From Balanoglossus misakiensis (Eukaryota > Hemichordata): 64,000 nt of DNA. Positions within the stretch are counted from its first letter, which is position 1, and each line of letters starts with the position of its first letter. Made by a program: the position numbers and the translations under genes. Shown here one piece after another: positions 12,827-24,630 of the stretch. The stretch covers positions 9,052,001 to 9,116,000 of the forward strand of contig CM082593.2 of the NCBI GenBank assembly GCA_040954595.2, in the 5' to 3' direction. The notes below the pieces were generated by a model. That model made no database searches. It saw only the letters and a list, made by a program, of their open reading frames with translations, and was not told the DNA's origin.

Positions 12827-13398
12827 AGTTGTAACATGGAATGAGATCGCATGCGTTGCATTTCTTGTGTGACATCAGTGCTGACAGATATTTGATTTTC
12901 GTGTAATGTGGTTATGTGAAGACCAGCCAGTTTTGTGACCCTGCTAAGCGCAACATAGTGTATATGACACTGGTTTCTGTTTGAAGCAGTGCTAAAATCA
13001 ACAACCACATCATTCAGAGTATCACCTTGGCAACGGTGGACAGTTTTTCCACTGGCTGGTCTAATGGGAATTGTTTTCTAACAACTTCAGCATTTCTGTG
13101 TCTTCCTACTCTGAACTGCCGTGATATCTGTGCAGTGGGTGTCCATGATTTGGTTATTTTTCTGTGGTATAAATGACGTTTTTCTTGTCGTAGTGCCTTG
13201 CCAACAGCGCTATCATCAAATAAAATCCATAGAATTGTGACATCATCCAAGTCTGGTCCATCAATAAACTTGATTATTCCTGGAGTACCGTTTATTAATC
13301 CATCATCAACACACAGATTCATACACAGTTCAACTCGTTGATTTATTCCAACAGATAATTGAGATACTAATCCCATTGTCTTTTGAGGGCCTAACAAT
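12769..13398 (-). pseudogene. Helentron helicase, C-terminal part
   Basis: Two overlapping frames make the end of a Pif1-type (SF1B) helicase. The first has MGLVSQLSVGINQRVELC and DGLINGTPG. After a one-base shift near 13065 the second gives ASGKTVHRCQGDTL (motif V region) and HYVALSRVTKLAGLHI (motif VI). The upstream part, including motifs III and IV (roughly 200 residues), is missing at the 13.40 kb junction; motifs I and II are found 30 kb away at 43.4-43.9 kb on the same strand. It is probably the same element, interrupted and partly deleted. Confidence 0.8.
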
Positions 13399-13409
13399 TT
13401 AACTATTAA

Positions 13410-13714
13410 TCTATTCCGAGTTTAGTGTTAGCTAAATTGACCTTAGCCAAAGATATCATAGATAATCTCATAAGTGCTGACAAAGCTGACTTTCGTTACC
13501 AGTCATTGCCAACATTTTCTGGTGAACCAGGAAGACCAAAGTATACCATTCATCGAGAACAACTGGAATTTTTACTTAATGAAGGTTTTAATATTCCTAC
13601 TATTTCAAAACTTCTGGGTGTATCCAAGCGAACAGTATGGAGAAGAATGTCCGATTTTGGGCTCTCCATAGGTGGATGTTACTCTGTACTGACAGATGTA
13701 GAATTGGATAACAT
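13410..13714 (+). pseudogene. Integrase gene fragment, inverted copy
   Basis: Codes for residues about 51-152 of the integrase at 40.74-42.90 kb, with a near-identical DNA match in inverse orientation to about 42441-42745; the only protein change I see is LLNEGF for LLNDGF. It covers the end of the N-terminal helical region and the HTH ([15 protein letters not shown]) and lacks the DDE core. Both edges fall inside coding sequence, not at exon borders, so it is a broken DNA copy. It abuts the Helentron helicase on its left and non-coding sequence on its right. Confidence 0.85.
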
Positions 13715-14252
13715 TAAATTTTCGTAAAGCGGGAAATTTTCTCCCATTGCCCGGCTATTGTAGCTAAAGCGACCAAAATTTGAGACCGTGATGTTTTCTG
13801 TCGTGTTCTGACGATATACCGCCCTCTATGGTTTATTGAGGTACACTTGTTATCCGAATATTATGGGATATTGTTATGGTCCTTAGCTTCATGGAAGCCA
13901 TACAATAAATATACACATGGTGACGGTTGAGTTAAATCTGAGTCTCAGTAGTTTAATCTGAACCATCCAGGCGAAATATCATACTTTCGAATTATCTTGA
14001 CATCCCACTTGCTTGCTGCTGTACTGTATGATGAGAATGGACGTACTGCAAAGCAATGGCAACTTGGACTGTTCCATTCTGTGATGGCGAAGGTAAGCAT
14101 TGGGGTTAGCGACAGGTTTCGGGTTATGACGTTATTAATAAATGGAAACTTGACTTTGTTGACGAAACTAAATCACTTTATAGTCATTTTAAATATAGTT
14201 ATAACTATAACTGTAACGCCAACCCTAACCCTAACGCTAACCTTCACCACCA
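13715..14252. other. Spacer with an inverted repeat and telomere-like motif
   Basis: No gene seen. About 14066-14115 and 14218-14275 are imperfect inverted copies (CTTGGACTG...CCATTCTGTG and complement). The right arm contains CCAACCCTAACCCTAACG, a short telomere-like run (about 14219-14243), immediately before the first 3.03 kb unit. Confidence 0.45.
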
Positions 14253-14493
14253 CAGAATGGTACAGTCCAAGTGGCTGTCACCTGACATGACGGCATTGAC
14301 ATTGTGGACGAAAATGACTCTGTGGCCTTGCATTTTCGCGAAAACGCCATCCTAATTTTACTCTGATCACTTGTGTCTTCGACGATGGACATACCCGGAA
14401 TAGCGATATTGAATGAACATTGCGTATTTGGGTATAGCAAGGAGAGACATTTTTCGATTTCCTCTGAGTTGTTTACCGCCCGAGCCCTTTGAC

Positions 14494-14753
14494 GAATAAA
14501 TTATCATAATGAGATAAATAATAAAAACGTTTTTTTTTATTTCATTATTTCGACATTTTTATTTAATTTTTTATTTTGTTTCAGTTTCTTGGCGATTATT
14601 TTTGCCTTTTAACGTTGTCCATTCATTATACTTACATTTTTTATCATAGTGTTTTAACATTTTTATTTTTTTCAGACAGTTTATAAGCATTTTTACCTTC
14701 GGTTGCAATTGTGTTCACATTTTTATTATTTATCTCATTATGATAATTTATTC
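14494..14753. mobile_element. MITE-like element with ~36 bp inverted ends (unit 1 copy)
   Basis: The left end GAATAAATTATCATAATGAG (14494 on) is matched in inverse by the block ending at 14753. The inside is A/T-rich with ACATTTTTATTTAATTTT runs. The same element recurs at the same place in units 2-5 (starting near 17840, 20871, 23901 and 26930), so it predates the amplification. Confidence 0.6.
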
Positions 14754-14979
14754 ACCCCCTAGTCTAGCGCATGTAGTTGGTTTTTCTGTGAGCCAGAATG
14801 ACTGAAAATTTGAACGAAAAAACAAAACAACTTACGCTACATTTTTAGTTTGTTCGGCAGATTGTGAAATGTGTGATTCATGTACATGAAAACAAATCCG
14901 TTGATCGACAACCTCATTACTTTGAAAGCTTATAAAATGTACTAAGTTAAAGGGCTTAGGCATGCAGTGTAGTGGCTGA

Positions 14980-15224
14980 ACACTGCGTCTCACGTGACTT
15001 GGCAAAAAGACGCATCACGAAGATAGATGACTGACAGCCGGAGTTGGTTGCCCAGGGCGACAGCCAGCCCGGACCGAGGAGGGCGGAGCAAGGGGGTCTG
15101 ACTGGCAGGAGCGGCACCAATAGATGAGGCCGATAGTTGTGTGGGCGGAACTGGACAAGCACGCCGTCTCGATCGACGGGCTGAGGACTTGGCAGACCGA
15201 ACTGAACCCAAGCTTTATCAAGAC
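14980..15224 (+). promoter_or_regulatory. Putative GC-rich promoter and untranslated exon, unit 1
   Basis: An E-box-like CACGTGAC near 14992, a GC box (GGGCGG, 15081-15086) and a CCAAT (15117-15121) stand in a GC-rich island within AT-rich DNA. The island ends in a consensus donor (GAC|GTAAGTAA, intron from 15225), pairing with an acceptor at 15390 (TTTTCCCCCTGTAG). This predicts an untranslated first exon, its start undefined. Confidence 0.5.
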
Positions 15225-15406
15225 GTAAGTAATATCCTTGCTACCGATAAGTTCTCGCTGACAGTTTTGTCTCACATTTCTCTAGTATTAAGATAGTTGT
15301 TAAGTTAGTAGTTAAGGCAAGCATCGGTCGCCTAGTGTAGGTATTATACACACGGTCGGTGCACTCACAAGTAGTATTTTCCCCCTGTAGGGCGAGTATC
15401 ACTTAA

Positions 15407-15547
15407 GCAATAAAACACCCCCAGCCATGGTATAACACGAGATTTTGACCAGTTCACGACATATACGCACGAGCGATAGCGAGTGCGTATATGGAGTTGA
15501 ACTGGTCAAAATCGAGTGGTATACCATGGCTGGGGGTGTTTTATTGC
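15407..15547. mobile_element. Long-palindrome insertion in unit 1
   Basis: Arms 15407-15470 and 15483-15547 are near-perfect inverted copies (GCAATAAAACACCCCCAGCC and complement) around a 12-base loop. It is absent from units 2-5, so it inserted, or was retained, only here. It lies in the 5' leader of exon 1. Confidence 0.8.
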
Positions 15548-15719
15548 TATTATATTATGCCAGTATATTGAAACTTTGCATAAAACACTTTAAAAAGGCA
15601 TTTTCTTTGACTATGATATATGACTGTGGTATATGGCTAATATATCACGGTCACGTGTCGTGTCTCGACCAATCAAATAGCGTGATTTACACCATCAATA
15701 TACTGGTATAATATAATAA
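15548..15719. mobile_element. Second inverted-repeat insertion beside the palindrome
   Basis: Ends 15548-15571 and 15695-15719 are inverted copies (TATTATATTATRCCAGTATA). The ~170 bp element abuts the preceding palindrome. Together they make the extra ~315 bp that separates unit 1 from units 2-5. Confidence 0.7.
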
Positions 15720-15751
15720 GCAGTAAACAACTTCGGCGGGAAATCGGAAAA

Positions 15752-16549
15752 ATGGCGGCCGGCCGACCAGTCACCCCAATCACTTCTGTGGACAGCGAAA
15801 AGATATCAGAGGCATGTCAAGCTCTAACAGAGGCCAGTAGCTTGCTGAGACAAGCACTCGCACATGTCTCCGGAGAAGGAATGCCGCAACAACCTGCACC
15901 CAGACCTGCATCTGCGATCTCATCATATGCATCCAGATCCATCGCATCACCACCATCACAGTGGAACGTGGATGACTCTCATGTTCATTCGACACCGCCC
16001 ACTCCGGGTATGTCTTCACCAACATCCTTGATGCGACCGTCGTCGCAGACACAAGGTGTCAGAGAGGAATTGCAAAGATGTTTTCGCGCCAATGCGAGGC
16101 CGCGGAATCGTTCTCGTCACAGGTCTGCAAGTGCGAGCTCGATGGGAACTGTCGCTGCATCCTGCGTCCGTAATCGCCCAACTTGGCCTCACATTTGGGT
16201 CGCATTGGCTTCAGTGGGACAAGATTGGGTTCCCACTGTCCAGGAGAGGCGGGAATTGTTGAAAGCCGGGCTTGGGGAGAAGAAGCTTCACATGCCTGTT
16301 AATTTAAATGCACTTGAAGTTATTGACTATCTGAGCAACGCATACCCCAAAATCGAACATGCCGGAGGCATAGAAATATGCAGAACCACTCGGGGTTCCA
16401 GAAAAATAGAGACTATAAGATGTCCCGCAGCTGGATATACACAAGAATACCTCAGCCTTGAATGTGGTCAAGCAAAGCTGTATATCCGACCAATCCAACA
16501 GGAATTGGATTTAGCCCCCCTGGTTACTGAAGCCACTGACTTAATAGAG
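15752..16549 (+). CDS. Coding exon 1 of the UBZ-HECT gene, unit 1 copy
   Basis: ATG in a good context (GGAAAAATGGCGG) opens 266 codons ending at a consensus donor GAG|GTAAGT in phase 0. The frame continues only four residues past the donor. Unit 1 differs from the others by Met for Thr in the EGTPQQ segment. Its leader carries the 315 bp palindromic insertion, lengthening the 5' UTR part of this exon from 47 to about 361 bases with upstream ATGs, which may weaken translation. Domain description is given with the unit 5 gene. Confidence 0.8.
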
Positions 16550-16927
16550 GTAAGTTTATAATTAGAGTTCATACATGTAAATGAATGGCTGGCTGACAAG
16601 GGTCATCTCAGCTGAAAATTAGCATATTTGGCAGGATATAAGTAATGGACATATATCCCCCTCTTGATGACATCATGAATGAAACACTGAATTGTATGTT
16701 ATTGTTAGGGGAGGTGCCAGGGCGCCAGGGCGAATTAGGTGATAATTTTTGACACCCAATCATCTGAAAAGAGTGATGAATATCAGGGTTCTCCAAAAAT
16801 CATAGAGTCGGGACTAATTTGCATATTAATTAACATAAAATTTACATATAGCATTAGCTTCTATTTGACATCACTGTGGCCCCCCAATTATGTCGTCTGC
16901 TATCCTGTGTGTAGTGTACAAGTGTTC

Positions 16928-17264
16928 TGCAGACTTGTGGACACATAGCATGACCTCCAACAAAAGTTGCTACATCTTTTGTCAAGTTTAGATAAGGTGT
17001 TGCAAAATGCGTATGCTCACTTGTTGCCATCTGTGCATGCTTGCCTGTTACTAGGGCTATGATGCTATTTATAGGACGCCTGTCTAAAGATAATTCTGCA
17101 GACTTGTGGACGCATAGCATGACCTCCAACAAAAGTTGCTACATCTTTTGTCAAGTTTAGATAAGGTGTTGCAAAATGCCTATGCTCACTTGTTGCCATC
17201 TGTGCATGCTTGCCTGTTACTAGGGCTATGATGCTATTTATAGGACGCCTGTCTAAAGATAACT
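16928..17264. repeat. Direct ~167 bp duplication inside the unit (unit 1 copy)
   Basis: Two adjacent copies (about 16928-17094 and 17096-17264) start CTGCAGACTTGTGGAC and end CGCCTGTCTAAAGATAA. The pair is repeated in all five units, so it arose before the array expanded. Confidence 0.8.
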
Positions 17265-18325
17265 GGTGCACTGAATGAAATGGGCAGCGCTGGGCCTGGG
17301 GAGAACCCTAGAATATGCATCGCTGTTTGCTGTTTTTATTGACGCCAATCTTGTTAATAGTGGGCTTTTTTTGTAATACATGTACTACTATCAAACTATA
17401 AAAATCAGACAACCTCTCCTAAAAGTAAAAAAAAAAAAAAATCGCCGTTTTTGCGGTAAATAACCACGAACTGGACAAGATGAAAAACGGACAGAGACCT
17501 GAACATTTTGGTGTCACAGGTTTATTAGTTTAACAAAGCAAATGCTATGCATGCATGTATGTATTCTGAAATTGATTTGTCACCATATTTATTTTGTTCA
17601 GAATGGTACAGTCCAAGTGGCTGTCACCTGACATGACGGCATTGACATTGTGGACGAAAATGACTCTGTGGCCTTGCATTTTCGCGAAAACGCCATCCTA
17701 ATTTTACTCTGATCACTTGTGTCTTCGACGATGGACATACCCGGAATAGCGATATTGAATGAACATTGCGTATTTGGGTATAGCAAGGAGAGACATTTTT
17801 CGATTTCCTCTGAGTTGTTTACCGCCCGAGCCCTTTGACGAATAAATTATCATAATGAGATAAATAATAAAAACGTTTTTTTTTATTTCATTATTTCGAC
17901 ATTTTTATTTAATTTTTTATTTTGTTTCAGTTTCTTGGCGATTATTTTTGCCTTTTAACGTTGTCCATTCATTATACTTACATTTTTTATCATAATGTTT
18001 TAACATTTTTATTTTTTTCAGACAGTTTATAAGCATTTTTACCTTCGGTTGCAATTGTGTTCACATTTTTATTATTTATCTCATTATGATAATTTATTCA
18101 CCCCCTAGCCTAGCGCATGTAGTTGGTTTTTCTGTGAGCCAGAATGACTGAAAATTTGAACGAAAAAACAAAACAACTTACGCTACATTTTTAGTTTGTT
18201 CGGCAGATTGTGAAATTTGTGATTCATGTACATGAAAACAAATCCGTTGATCGACAACCTCATTACTTTGAAAGCTTATAAAATGTACTAAGTTAAAGGG
18301 CTTAGGCATGCAGTGTAGTGGCTGA

Positions 18326-18570
18326 ACACTGCGTCTCACGTGACTTGGCAAAAAGACGCATCACGAAGATAGATGACTGACAGCCGGAGTTGGTTGCCCA
18401 GGGCGACAGCCAGCCCGGACCGAGGAGGGCGGAGCAAGGGGGTCTGACTGGCAGGAGCGGCACCAATAGATGAGGCCGATAGTTGTGTGGGCGGAACTGG
18501 ACAAGCACGCCGTCTCGATCGACGGGCTGAGGACTTGGCAGACCGAACTGAACCCAAGCTTTATCAAGAC
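18326..18570 (+). promoter_or_regulatory. Putative promoter and untranslated exon, unit 2
   Basis: Same GC box, CCAAT and donor (intron from 18571) as unit 1. The paired acceptor ends at 18736 and the coding exon leader is only 47 bases. Confidence 0.5.
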
Positions 18571-18783
18571 GTAAGTAATATCCTTGCTACCGATAAGTTC
18601 TCGCTGACAGTTTTGTCTCACATTTCTCTAGTATTAAGATAGTTGTTAAGTTAGTAGTTAAGGCAAGCATCGGTCGCCTAGTGTAGGTATTATACACACG
18701 GTCGGTGCACTCACAAGTAGTATTTTCCCCCTGTAGGGCGAGTATTACTAAGCAGTAAACAACTTCGGCGGGAAATCGGAAAA

Positions 18784-19581
18784 ATGGCGGCCGGCCGACC
18801 AGTCACCCCAATCACTTCTGTGGACAGCGAAAAGATATCAGAGGCATGTCAAGCTCTAACAGAGGCCAGTAGCTTGCTGAGACAAGCACTCGCACATGTC
18901 TCCGGAGAAGGAACGCCGCAACAACCTGCACCCAGACCTGCATCTGCGATCTCATCATATGCATCCAGATCCATCGCATCACCACCATCACAGTGGAACG
19001 TGGATGACTCTCATGTTCATTCGACACCGCCCACTCCGGGTATGTCTTCACCAACATCCTTGATGCGACCGTCGTCGCAGACACAAGGTGTCAGAGAGGA
19101 ATTGCAAATATGTTTTCGCGCCAATGCGAGGCCGCGGAATCGTTCTCGTCACAGGTCTGCAAGTGCGAGCTCGATGGGAACTGTCGCTGCATCCTGCGTC
19201 CGTAATCGCCCAACTTGGCCTCACATTTGGGTCGCATTGGCTTCAGTGGGACAAGATTGGGTTCCCACTGTCCAGGAGAGGCGGGAATTGTTGAAAGCCG
19301 GGCTTGGGGAGAAGAAGCTTCACATGCCTGTTAATTTAAATGCACTTGAAGTTATTGACTATCTGAGCAACGCATACCCCAAAATCGAACATGCCGGAGG
19401 CATAGAAATATGCAGAACCACTCGGGGTTCCAGAAAAATAGAGACTATAAGATGTCCCGCAGCTGGATATACACAAGAATACCTCAGCCTTGAATGTGGT
19501 CAAGCAAAGCTGTATATCCGACCAATCCAACAGGAATTGGATTTAGCCCCCCTGGTTACTGAAGCCACTGACTTAATAGAG
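18784..19581 (+). CDS. Coding exon 1 of the UBZ-HECT gene, unit 2 copy
   Basis: 266 codons, donor GAG|GTAAGT at 19581/19582. The product differs from units 3-5 by a single residue (Ile for Arg in the LQRCFR segment), a unit-specific variant that argues against a pure assembly copy. There is no palindrome in the leader. Confidence 0.82.
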
Positions 19582-21356
19582 GTAAGTTTATAATTAGAGT
19601 TCATACATGTAAATGAATGGCTGGCTGACAAGGGTCATCTCAGCTGAAAATTAGCATATTTGGCAGGATATAAGTAATGGACATATATCCCCCTCTTGAT
19701 GACATCATGAATGAAACACTGAATTGTATGTTATTGTTAGGGGAGGTGCCAGGGCGCCAGGGCGAATTAGGTGATAATTTTTGACACCCAATCATCTGAA
19801 AAGAGTGATGAATATCAGGGTTCTCCAAAAATCATAGAGTCGGGACTAATTTGCATATTAATTAACATAAAATTTACATATAGCATTAGCTTCTATTTGA
19901 CATCACTGTGGCCCCCCAATTATGTCGTCTGCTATCCTGTGTGTAGTGTACAAGTGTTCTGCAGACTTGTGGACACATAGCATGACCTCCAACAAAAGTT
20001 GCTACATCTTTTGTCAAGTTTAGATAAGGTGTTGCAAAATGCGTATGCTCACTTGTTGCCATCTGTGCATGCTTGCCTGTTACTAGGGCTATGATGCTAT
20101 TTATAGGACGCCTGTCTAAAGATAATTCTGCAGACTTGTGGACGCATAGCATGACCTCCAACAAAAGTTGCTACATCTTTTGTCAAGTTTAGATAAGGTG
20201 TTGCAAAATGCCTATGCTCACTTGTTGCCATCTGTGCATGCTTGCCTGTTACTAGGGCTATGATGCTATTTATAGGACGCCTGTCTAAAGATAACTGGTG
20301 CACTGAATGAAATGGGCAGCGCTGGGCCTGGGGAGAACCCTAGAATATGCATCGCTGTTTGCTGTTTTTATTGACGCCAATCTTGTTAATAGTGGGCTTT
20401 TTTGTAATACATGTACTACTATCAAACTATAAAAATCAGACAACCTCTCCTAAAAGTAAAAAAAAAAAAAAATCGCCGTTTTTGCGGTAAATAACCACGA
20501 ACTGGACAAGATGAAAAACGGACAGAGACCTGAACATTTTGGTGTCACAGGTTTATTAGTTTAACAAAGCAAATGCTATGCATGCATGTATGTATTCTGA
20601 AATTGATTTGTCACCATATTTATTTTGTTCAGAATGGTACAGTCCAAGTGGCTGTCACCTGACATGACGGCATTGACATTGTGGACGAAAATGACTCTGT
20701 GGCCTTGCATTTTCGCGAAAACGCCATCCTAATTTTACTCTGATCACTTGTGTCTTCGACGATGGACATACCCGGAATAGCGATATTGAATGAACATTGC
20801 GTATTTGGGTATAGCAAGGAGAGACATTTTTCGATTTCCTCTGAGTTGTTTACCGCCCGAGCCCTTTGACGAATAAATTATCATAATGAGATAAATAATA
20901 AAAATGTTTTTTTTTATTTCATTATTTCGACATTTTTATTTAATTTTTTATTTTGTTTCAGTTTCTTGGCGATTATTTTTGCCTTTTAACGTTGTCCATT
21001 CATTATACTTACATTTTTTATCATAATGTTTTAACATTTTTATTTTTTTCAGACAGTTTATAAGCATTTTTACCTTCGGTTGCAATTGTGTTCACATTTT
21101 TATTATTTATCTCATTATGATAATTTATTCACCCCCTAGCCTAGCGCATGTAGTTGGTTTTTCTGTGAGCCAGAATGACTGAAAATTTGAACGAAAAAAC
21201 AAAACAACTTACGCTACATTTTTAGTTTGTTCGGCAGATTGTGAAATTTGTGATTCGTGTACATGAAAACAAATCCGTTGATCGACAACCTCATTACTTT
21301 GAAAGCTTATAAAATGTACTAAGTTAAAGGGCTTAGGCATGCAGTGTAGTGGCTGA

Positions 21357-21601
21357 ACACTGCGTCTCACGTGACTTGGCAAAAAGACGCATCACGAAGA
21401 TAGATGACTGACAGCCGGAGTTGGTTGCCCAGGGCGACAGCCAGCCCGGACCGAGGAGGGCGGAGCAAGGGGGTCTGACTGGCAGGAGCGGCACCAATAG
21501 ATGAGGCCGATAGTTGTGTGGGCGGAACTGGACAAGCACGCCGTCTCGATCGACGGGCTGAGGACTTGGCAGACCGAACTGAACCCAAGCTTTATCAAGA
21601 C
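21357..21601 (+). promoter_or_regulatory. Putative promoter and untranslated exon, unit 3
   Basis: GC-rich island with GC box and CCAAT; donor at 21601/21602. Confidence 0.5.
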
Positions 21602-21814
21602 GTAAGTAATATCCTTGCTACCGATAAGTTCTCGCTGACAGTTTTGTCTCACATTTCTCTAGTATTAAGATAGTTGTTAAGTTAGTAGTTAAGGCAAGCA
21701 TCGGTCGCCTAGTGTAGGTATTATACACACGGTCGGTGCACTCACAAGTAGTATTTTCCCCCTGTAGGGCGAGTATTACTAAGCAGTAAACAACTTCGGC
21801 GGGAAATCGGAAAA

Positions 21815-22612
21815 ATGGCGGCCGGCCGACCAGTCACCCCAATCACTTCTGTGGACAGCGAAAAGATATCAGAGGCATGTCAAGCTCTAACAGAGGCCAG
21901 TAGCTTGCTGAGACAAGCACTCGCACATGTCTCCGGAGAAGGAACGCCGCAACAACCTGCACCCAGACCTGCATCTGCGATCTCATCATATGCATCCAGA
22001 TCCATCGCATCACCACCATCACAGTGGAACGTGGATGACTCTCATGTTCATTCGACACCGCCCACTCCGGGTATGTCTTCACCAACATCCTTGATGCGAC
22101 CGTCGTCGCAGACACAAGGTGTCAGAGAGGAATTGCAAAGATGTTTTCGCGCCAATGCGAGGCCGCGGAATCGTTCTCGTCACAGGTCTGCAAGTGCGAG
22201 CTCGATGGGAACTGTCGCTGCATCCTGCGTCCGTAATCGCCCAACTTGGCCTCACATTTGGGTCGCATTGGCTTCAGTGGGACAAGATTGGGTTCCCACT
22301 GTCCAGGAGAGGCGGGAATTGTTGAAAGCCGGGCTTGGGGAGAAGAAGCTTCACATGCCTGTTAATTTAAATGCACTTGAAGTTATTGACTATCTGAGCA
22401 ACGCATACCCCAAAATCGAACATGCCGGAGGCATAGAAATATGCAGAACCACTCGGGGTTCCAGAAAAATAGAGACTATAAGATGTCCCGCAGCTGGATA
22501 TACACAAGAATACCTCAGCCTTGAATGTGGTCAAGCAAAGCTGTATATCCGACCAATCCAACAGGAATTGGATTTAGCCCCCCTGGTTACTGAAGCCACT
22601 GACTTAATAGAG
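21815..22612 (+). CDS. Coding exon 1 of the UBZ-HECT gene, unit 3 copy
   Basis: 266 codons, identical in protein sequence to units 4 and 5; donor at 22612/22613. If spliced to the nearest downstream acceptor (CAG ending at 23662) it would read nine more residues and stop. Confidence 0.82.
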
Positions 22613-24385
22613 GTAAGTTTATAATTAGAGTTCATACATGTAAATGAATGGCTGGCTGACAAGGGTCATCTCAGCTGAAAATTAGCATATTTGGCAGGAT
22701 ATAAGTAATGGACATATATCCCCCTCTTGATGACATCATGAATGAAACACTGAATTGTATGTTATTGTTAGGGGAGGTGCCAGGGCGCCAGGGCGAATTA
22801 GGTGATAATTTTTGACACCCAATCATCTGAAAAGAGTGATGAATATCAGGGTTCTCCAAAAATCATAGAGTCGGGACTAATTTGCATATTAATTAACATA
22901 AAATTTACATATAGCATTAGCTTCTATTTGACATCACTGTGGCCCCCCAATTATGTCGTCTGCTATCCTGTGTGTAGTATACAAGTGTTCTGCAGACTTG
23001 TGGACACATAGCATGACCTCCAACAAAAGTTGCTACATCTTTTGTCAAGTTTAGATAAGGTGTTGCAAAATGCGTATGCTCACTTGTTGCCATCTGTGCA
23101 TGCTTGCCTGTTACTAGGGCTATGATGCTATTTATAGGACGCCTGTCTAAAGATAATTCTGCAGACTTGTGGACGCATAGCATGACCTCCAACAAAAGTT
23201 GCTACATCTTTTGTCAAGTTTAGATAAGGTGTTGCAAAATGCCTATGCTCACTTGTTGCCATCTGTGCATGCTTGCCTGTTACTAGGGCTATGATGCTAT
23301 TTATAGGACGCCTGTCTAAAGATAACTGGTGCACTGAATGAAATGGGCAGCGCTGGGCCTGGGGAGAACCCTAGAATATGCATCGCTGTTTGCTTTTTTA
23401 ATTGACGCCAATCTTGTTAATAGTGGGCTTTTTTTGTAATACATGTACTACTATCAAACTATAAAAATCAGACAACCTCTCCTAAAAGTAAAAAAAAAAA
23501 AATCGCCGTTTTTGCGGTAAATAACCACGAACTGGACAAGATGAAAAACGGACAGAGACCTGAACATTTTGGTGTCACAGGTTTATTAGTTTAACAAAGC
23601 AAATGCTATGCATGCATGTATGTATTCTGAAATTGATTTGTCACCATATTTATTTTGTTCAGAATGGTACAGTCCAAGTGGCTGTCACCTGACATGACGG
23701 CATTGACATTGTGGACGAAAATGACTCTGTGGCCTTGCATTTTCGCGAAAACGCCATCCTAATTTTACTCTGATCACTTGTGTCTTCGACGATGGACATA
23801 CCCGGAATAGCGATATTGAATGAACATTGCGTATTTGGGTATAGCAAGGAGAGACATTTTTCGATTTCCTCTGAGTTGTTTACCGCCCGAGCCCTTTGAC
23901 GAATAAATTATCATAATGAGATAAATAATAAAAACGTTTTTTTTATTTCATTATTTCGACATTTTTATTTAATTTTTTATTTTGTTTCAGTTTCTTGGCG
24001 ATTATTTTTGCCTTTTAACGTTGTCCATTCATTATACTTACATTTTTTATCATAATGTTTTAACATTTTTATTTTTTTCAGACAGTTTATAAGCATTTTT
24101 ACCTTCGGTTGCAATTGTGTTCACATTTTTATTATTTATCTCATTATGATAATTTATTCACCCCCTAGCCTAGCGCATGTAGTTGGTTTTTCTGTGAGCC
24201 AGAATGACTGAAAATTTGAACGAAAAAACAAAACAACTTACGCTACATTTTTAGTTTGTTCGGCAGATTGTGAAATTTGTGATTCGTGTACATGAAAACA
24301 AATCCGTTGATCGACAACCTCATTACTTTGAAAGCTTATAAAATGTACTAAGTTAAAGGGCTTAGGCATGCAGTGTAGTGGCTGA

Positions 24386-24630
24386 ACACTGCGTCTCACG
24401 TGACTTGGCAAAAAGACGCATCACGAAGATAGATGACTGACAGCCGGAGTTGGTTGCCCAGGGCGACAGCCAGCCCGGACCGAGGAGGGCGGAGCAAGGG
24501 GGTCTGACTGGCAGGAGCGGCACCAATAGATGAGGCCGATAGTTGTGTGGGCGGAACTGGACAAGCATGCCGTCTCGATCGACGGGCTGAGGACTTGGCA
24601 GACCGAACTGAACCCAAGCTTTATCAAGAC
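24386..24630 (+). promoter_or_regulatory. Putative promoter and untranslated exon, unit 4
   Basis: Same island as the other units with one C-to-T change near 24568; donor at 24630/24631. Confidence 0.5.

Larger units (their letters stand above)
12126..13409 (-). mobile_element. Helentron, 3' part (left-hand half)
   Basis: Helicase motifs V-VI and the endonuclease, ending with a short palindrome at 12126-12139. It is joined at 13410 to an integrase fragment of opposite orientation. Confidence 0.7.
14253..17598 (+). repeat. Tandem unit 1 of 5 (promoter plus exon 1)
   Basis: First of five head-to-tail units. It is 3346 bp because of a ~315 bp palindromic insertion at 15.40-15.72 kb; without that it matches the ~3030 bp of the others. 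It holds an internal MITE, a GC-rich promoter, an untranslated exon, coding exon 1 and the start of intron 1. The unit begins at CAGAATG, the same 7 bases that start exon 2 at its splice site at 29721. Confidence 0.92.
17599..20629 (+). repeat. Tandem unit 2 of 5
   Basis: 3031 bp, nearly identical to units 3-5. The junction with unit 1 reads TTTTGTTCAGAATGG: the intron-1 acceptor CAG is preserved but is followed by the unit start instead of exon 2. Confidence 0.92.
20630..23659 (+). repeat. Tandem unit 3 of 5
   Basis: 3030 bp; same order of MITE, promoter, exons and 167 bp duplication. It has private base changes, for example in the CTGTGTGTAGTATAC stretch near 22975. Confidence 0.92.

Noticed and set aside
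15015-15275. Three overlapping minus-strand frames in the promoter island
   Set aside because: They arise from high GC in the island; mutually overlapping, no motif, and the plus-strand donor and acceptor explain the region better.
15780-16052. Antisense 90-codon frame opposite exon 1 (present in all five units)
   Set aside because: It is a shadow of the GC-richer sense exon, Met-rich with no recognisable domain.
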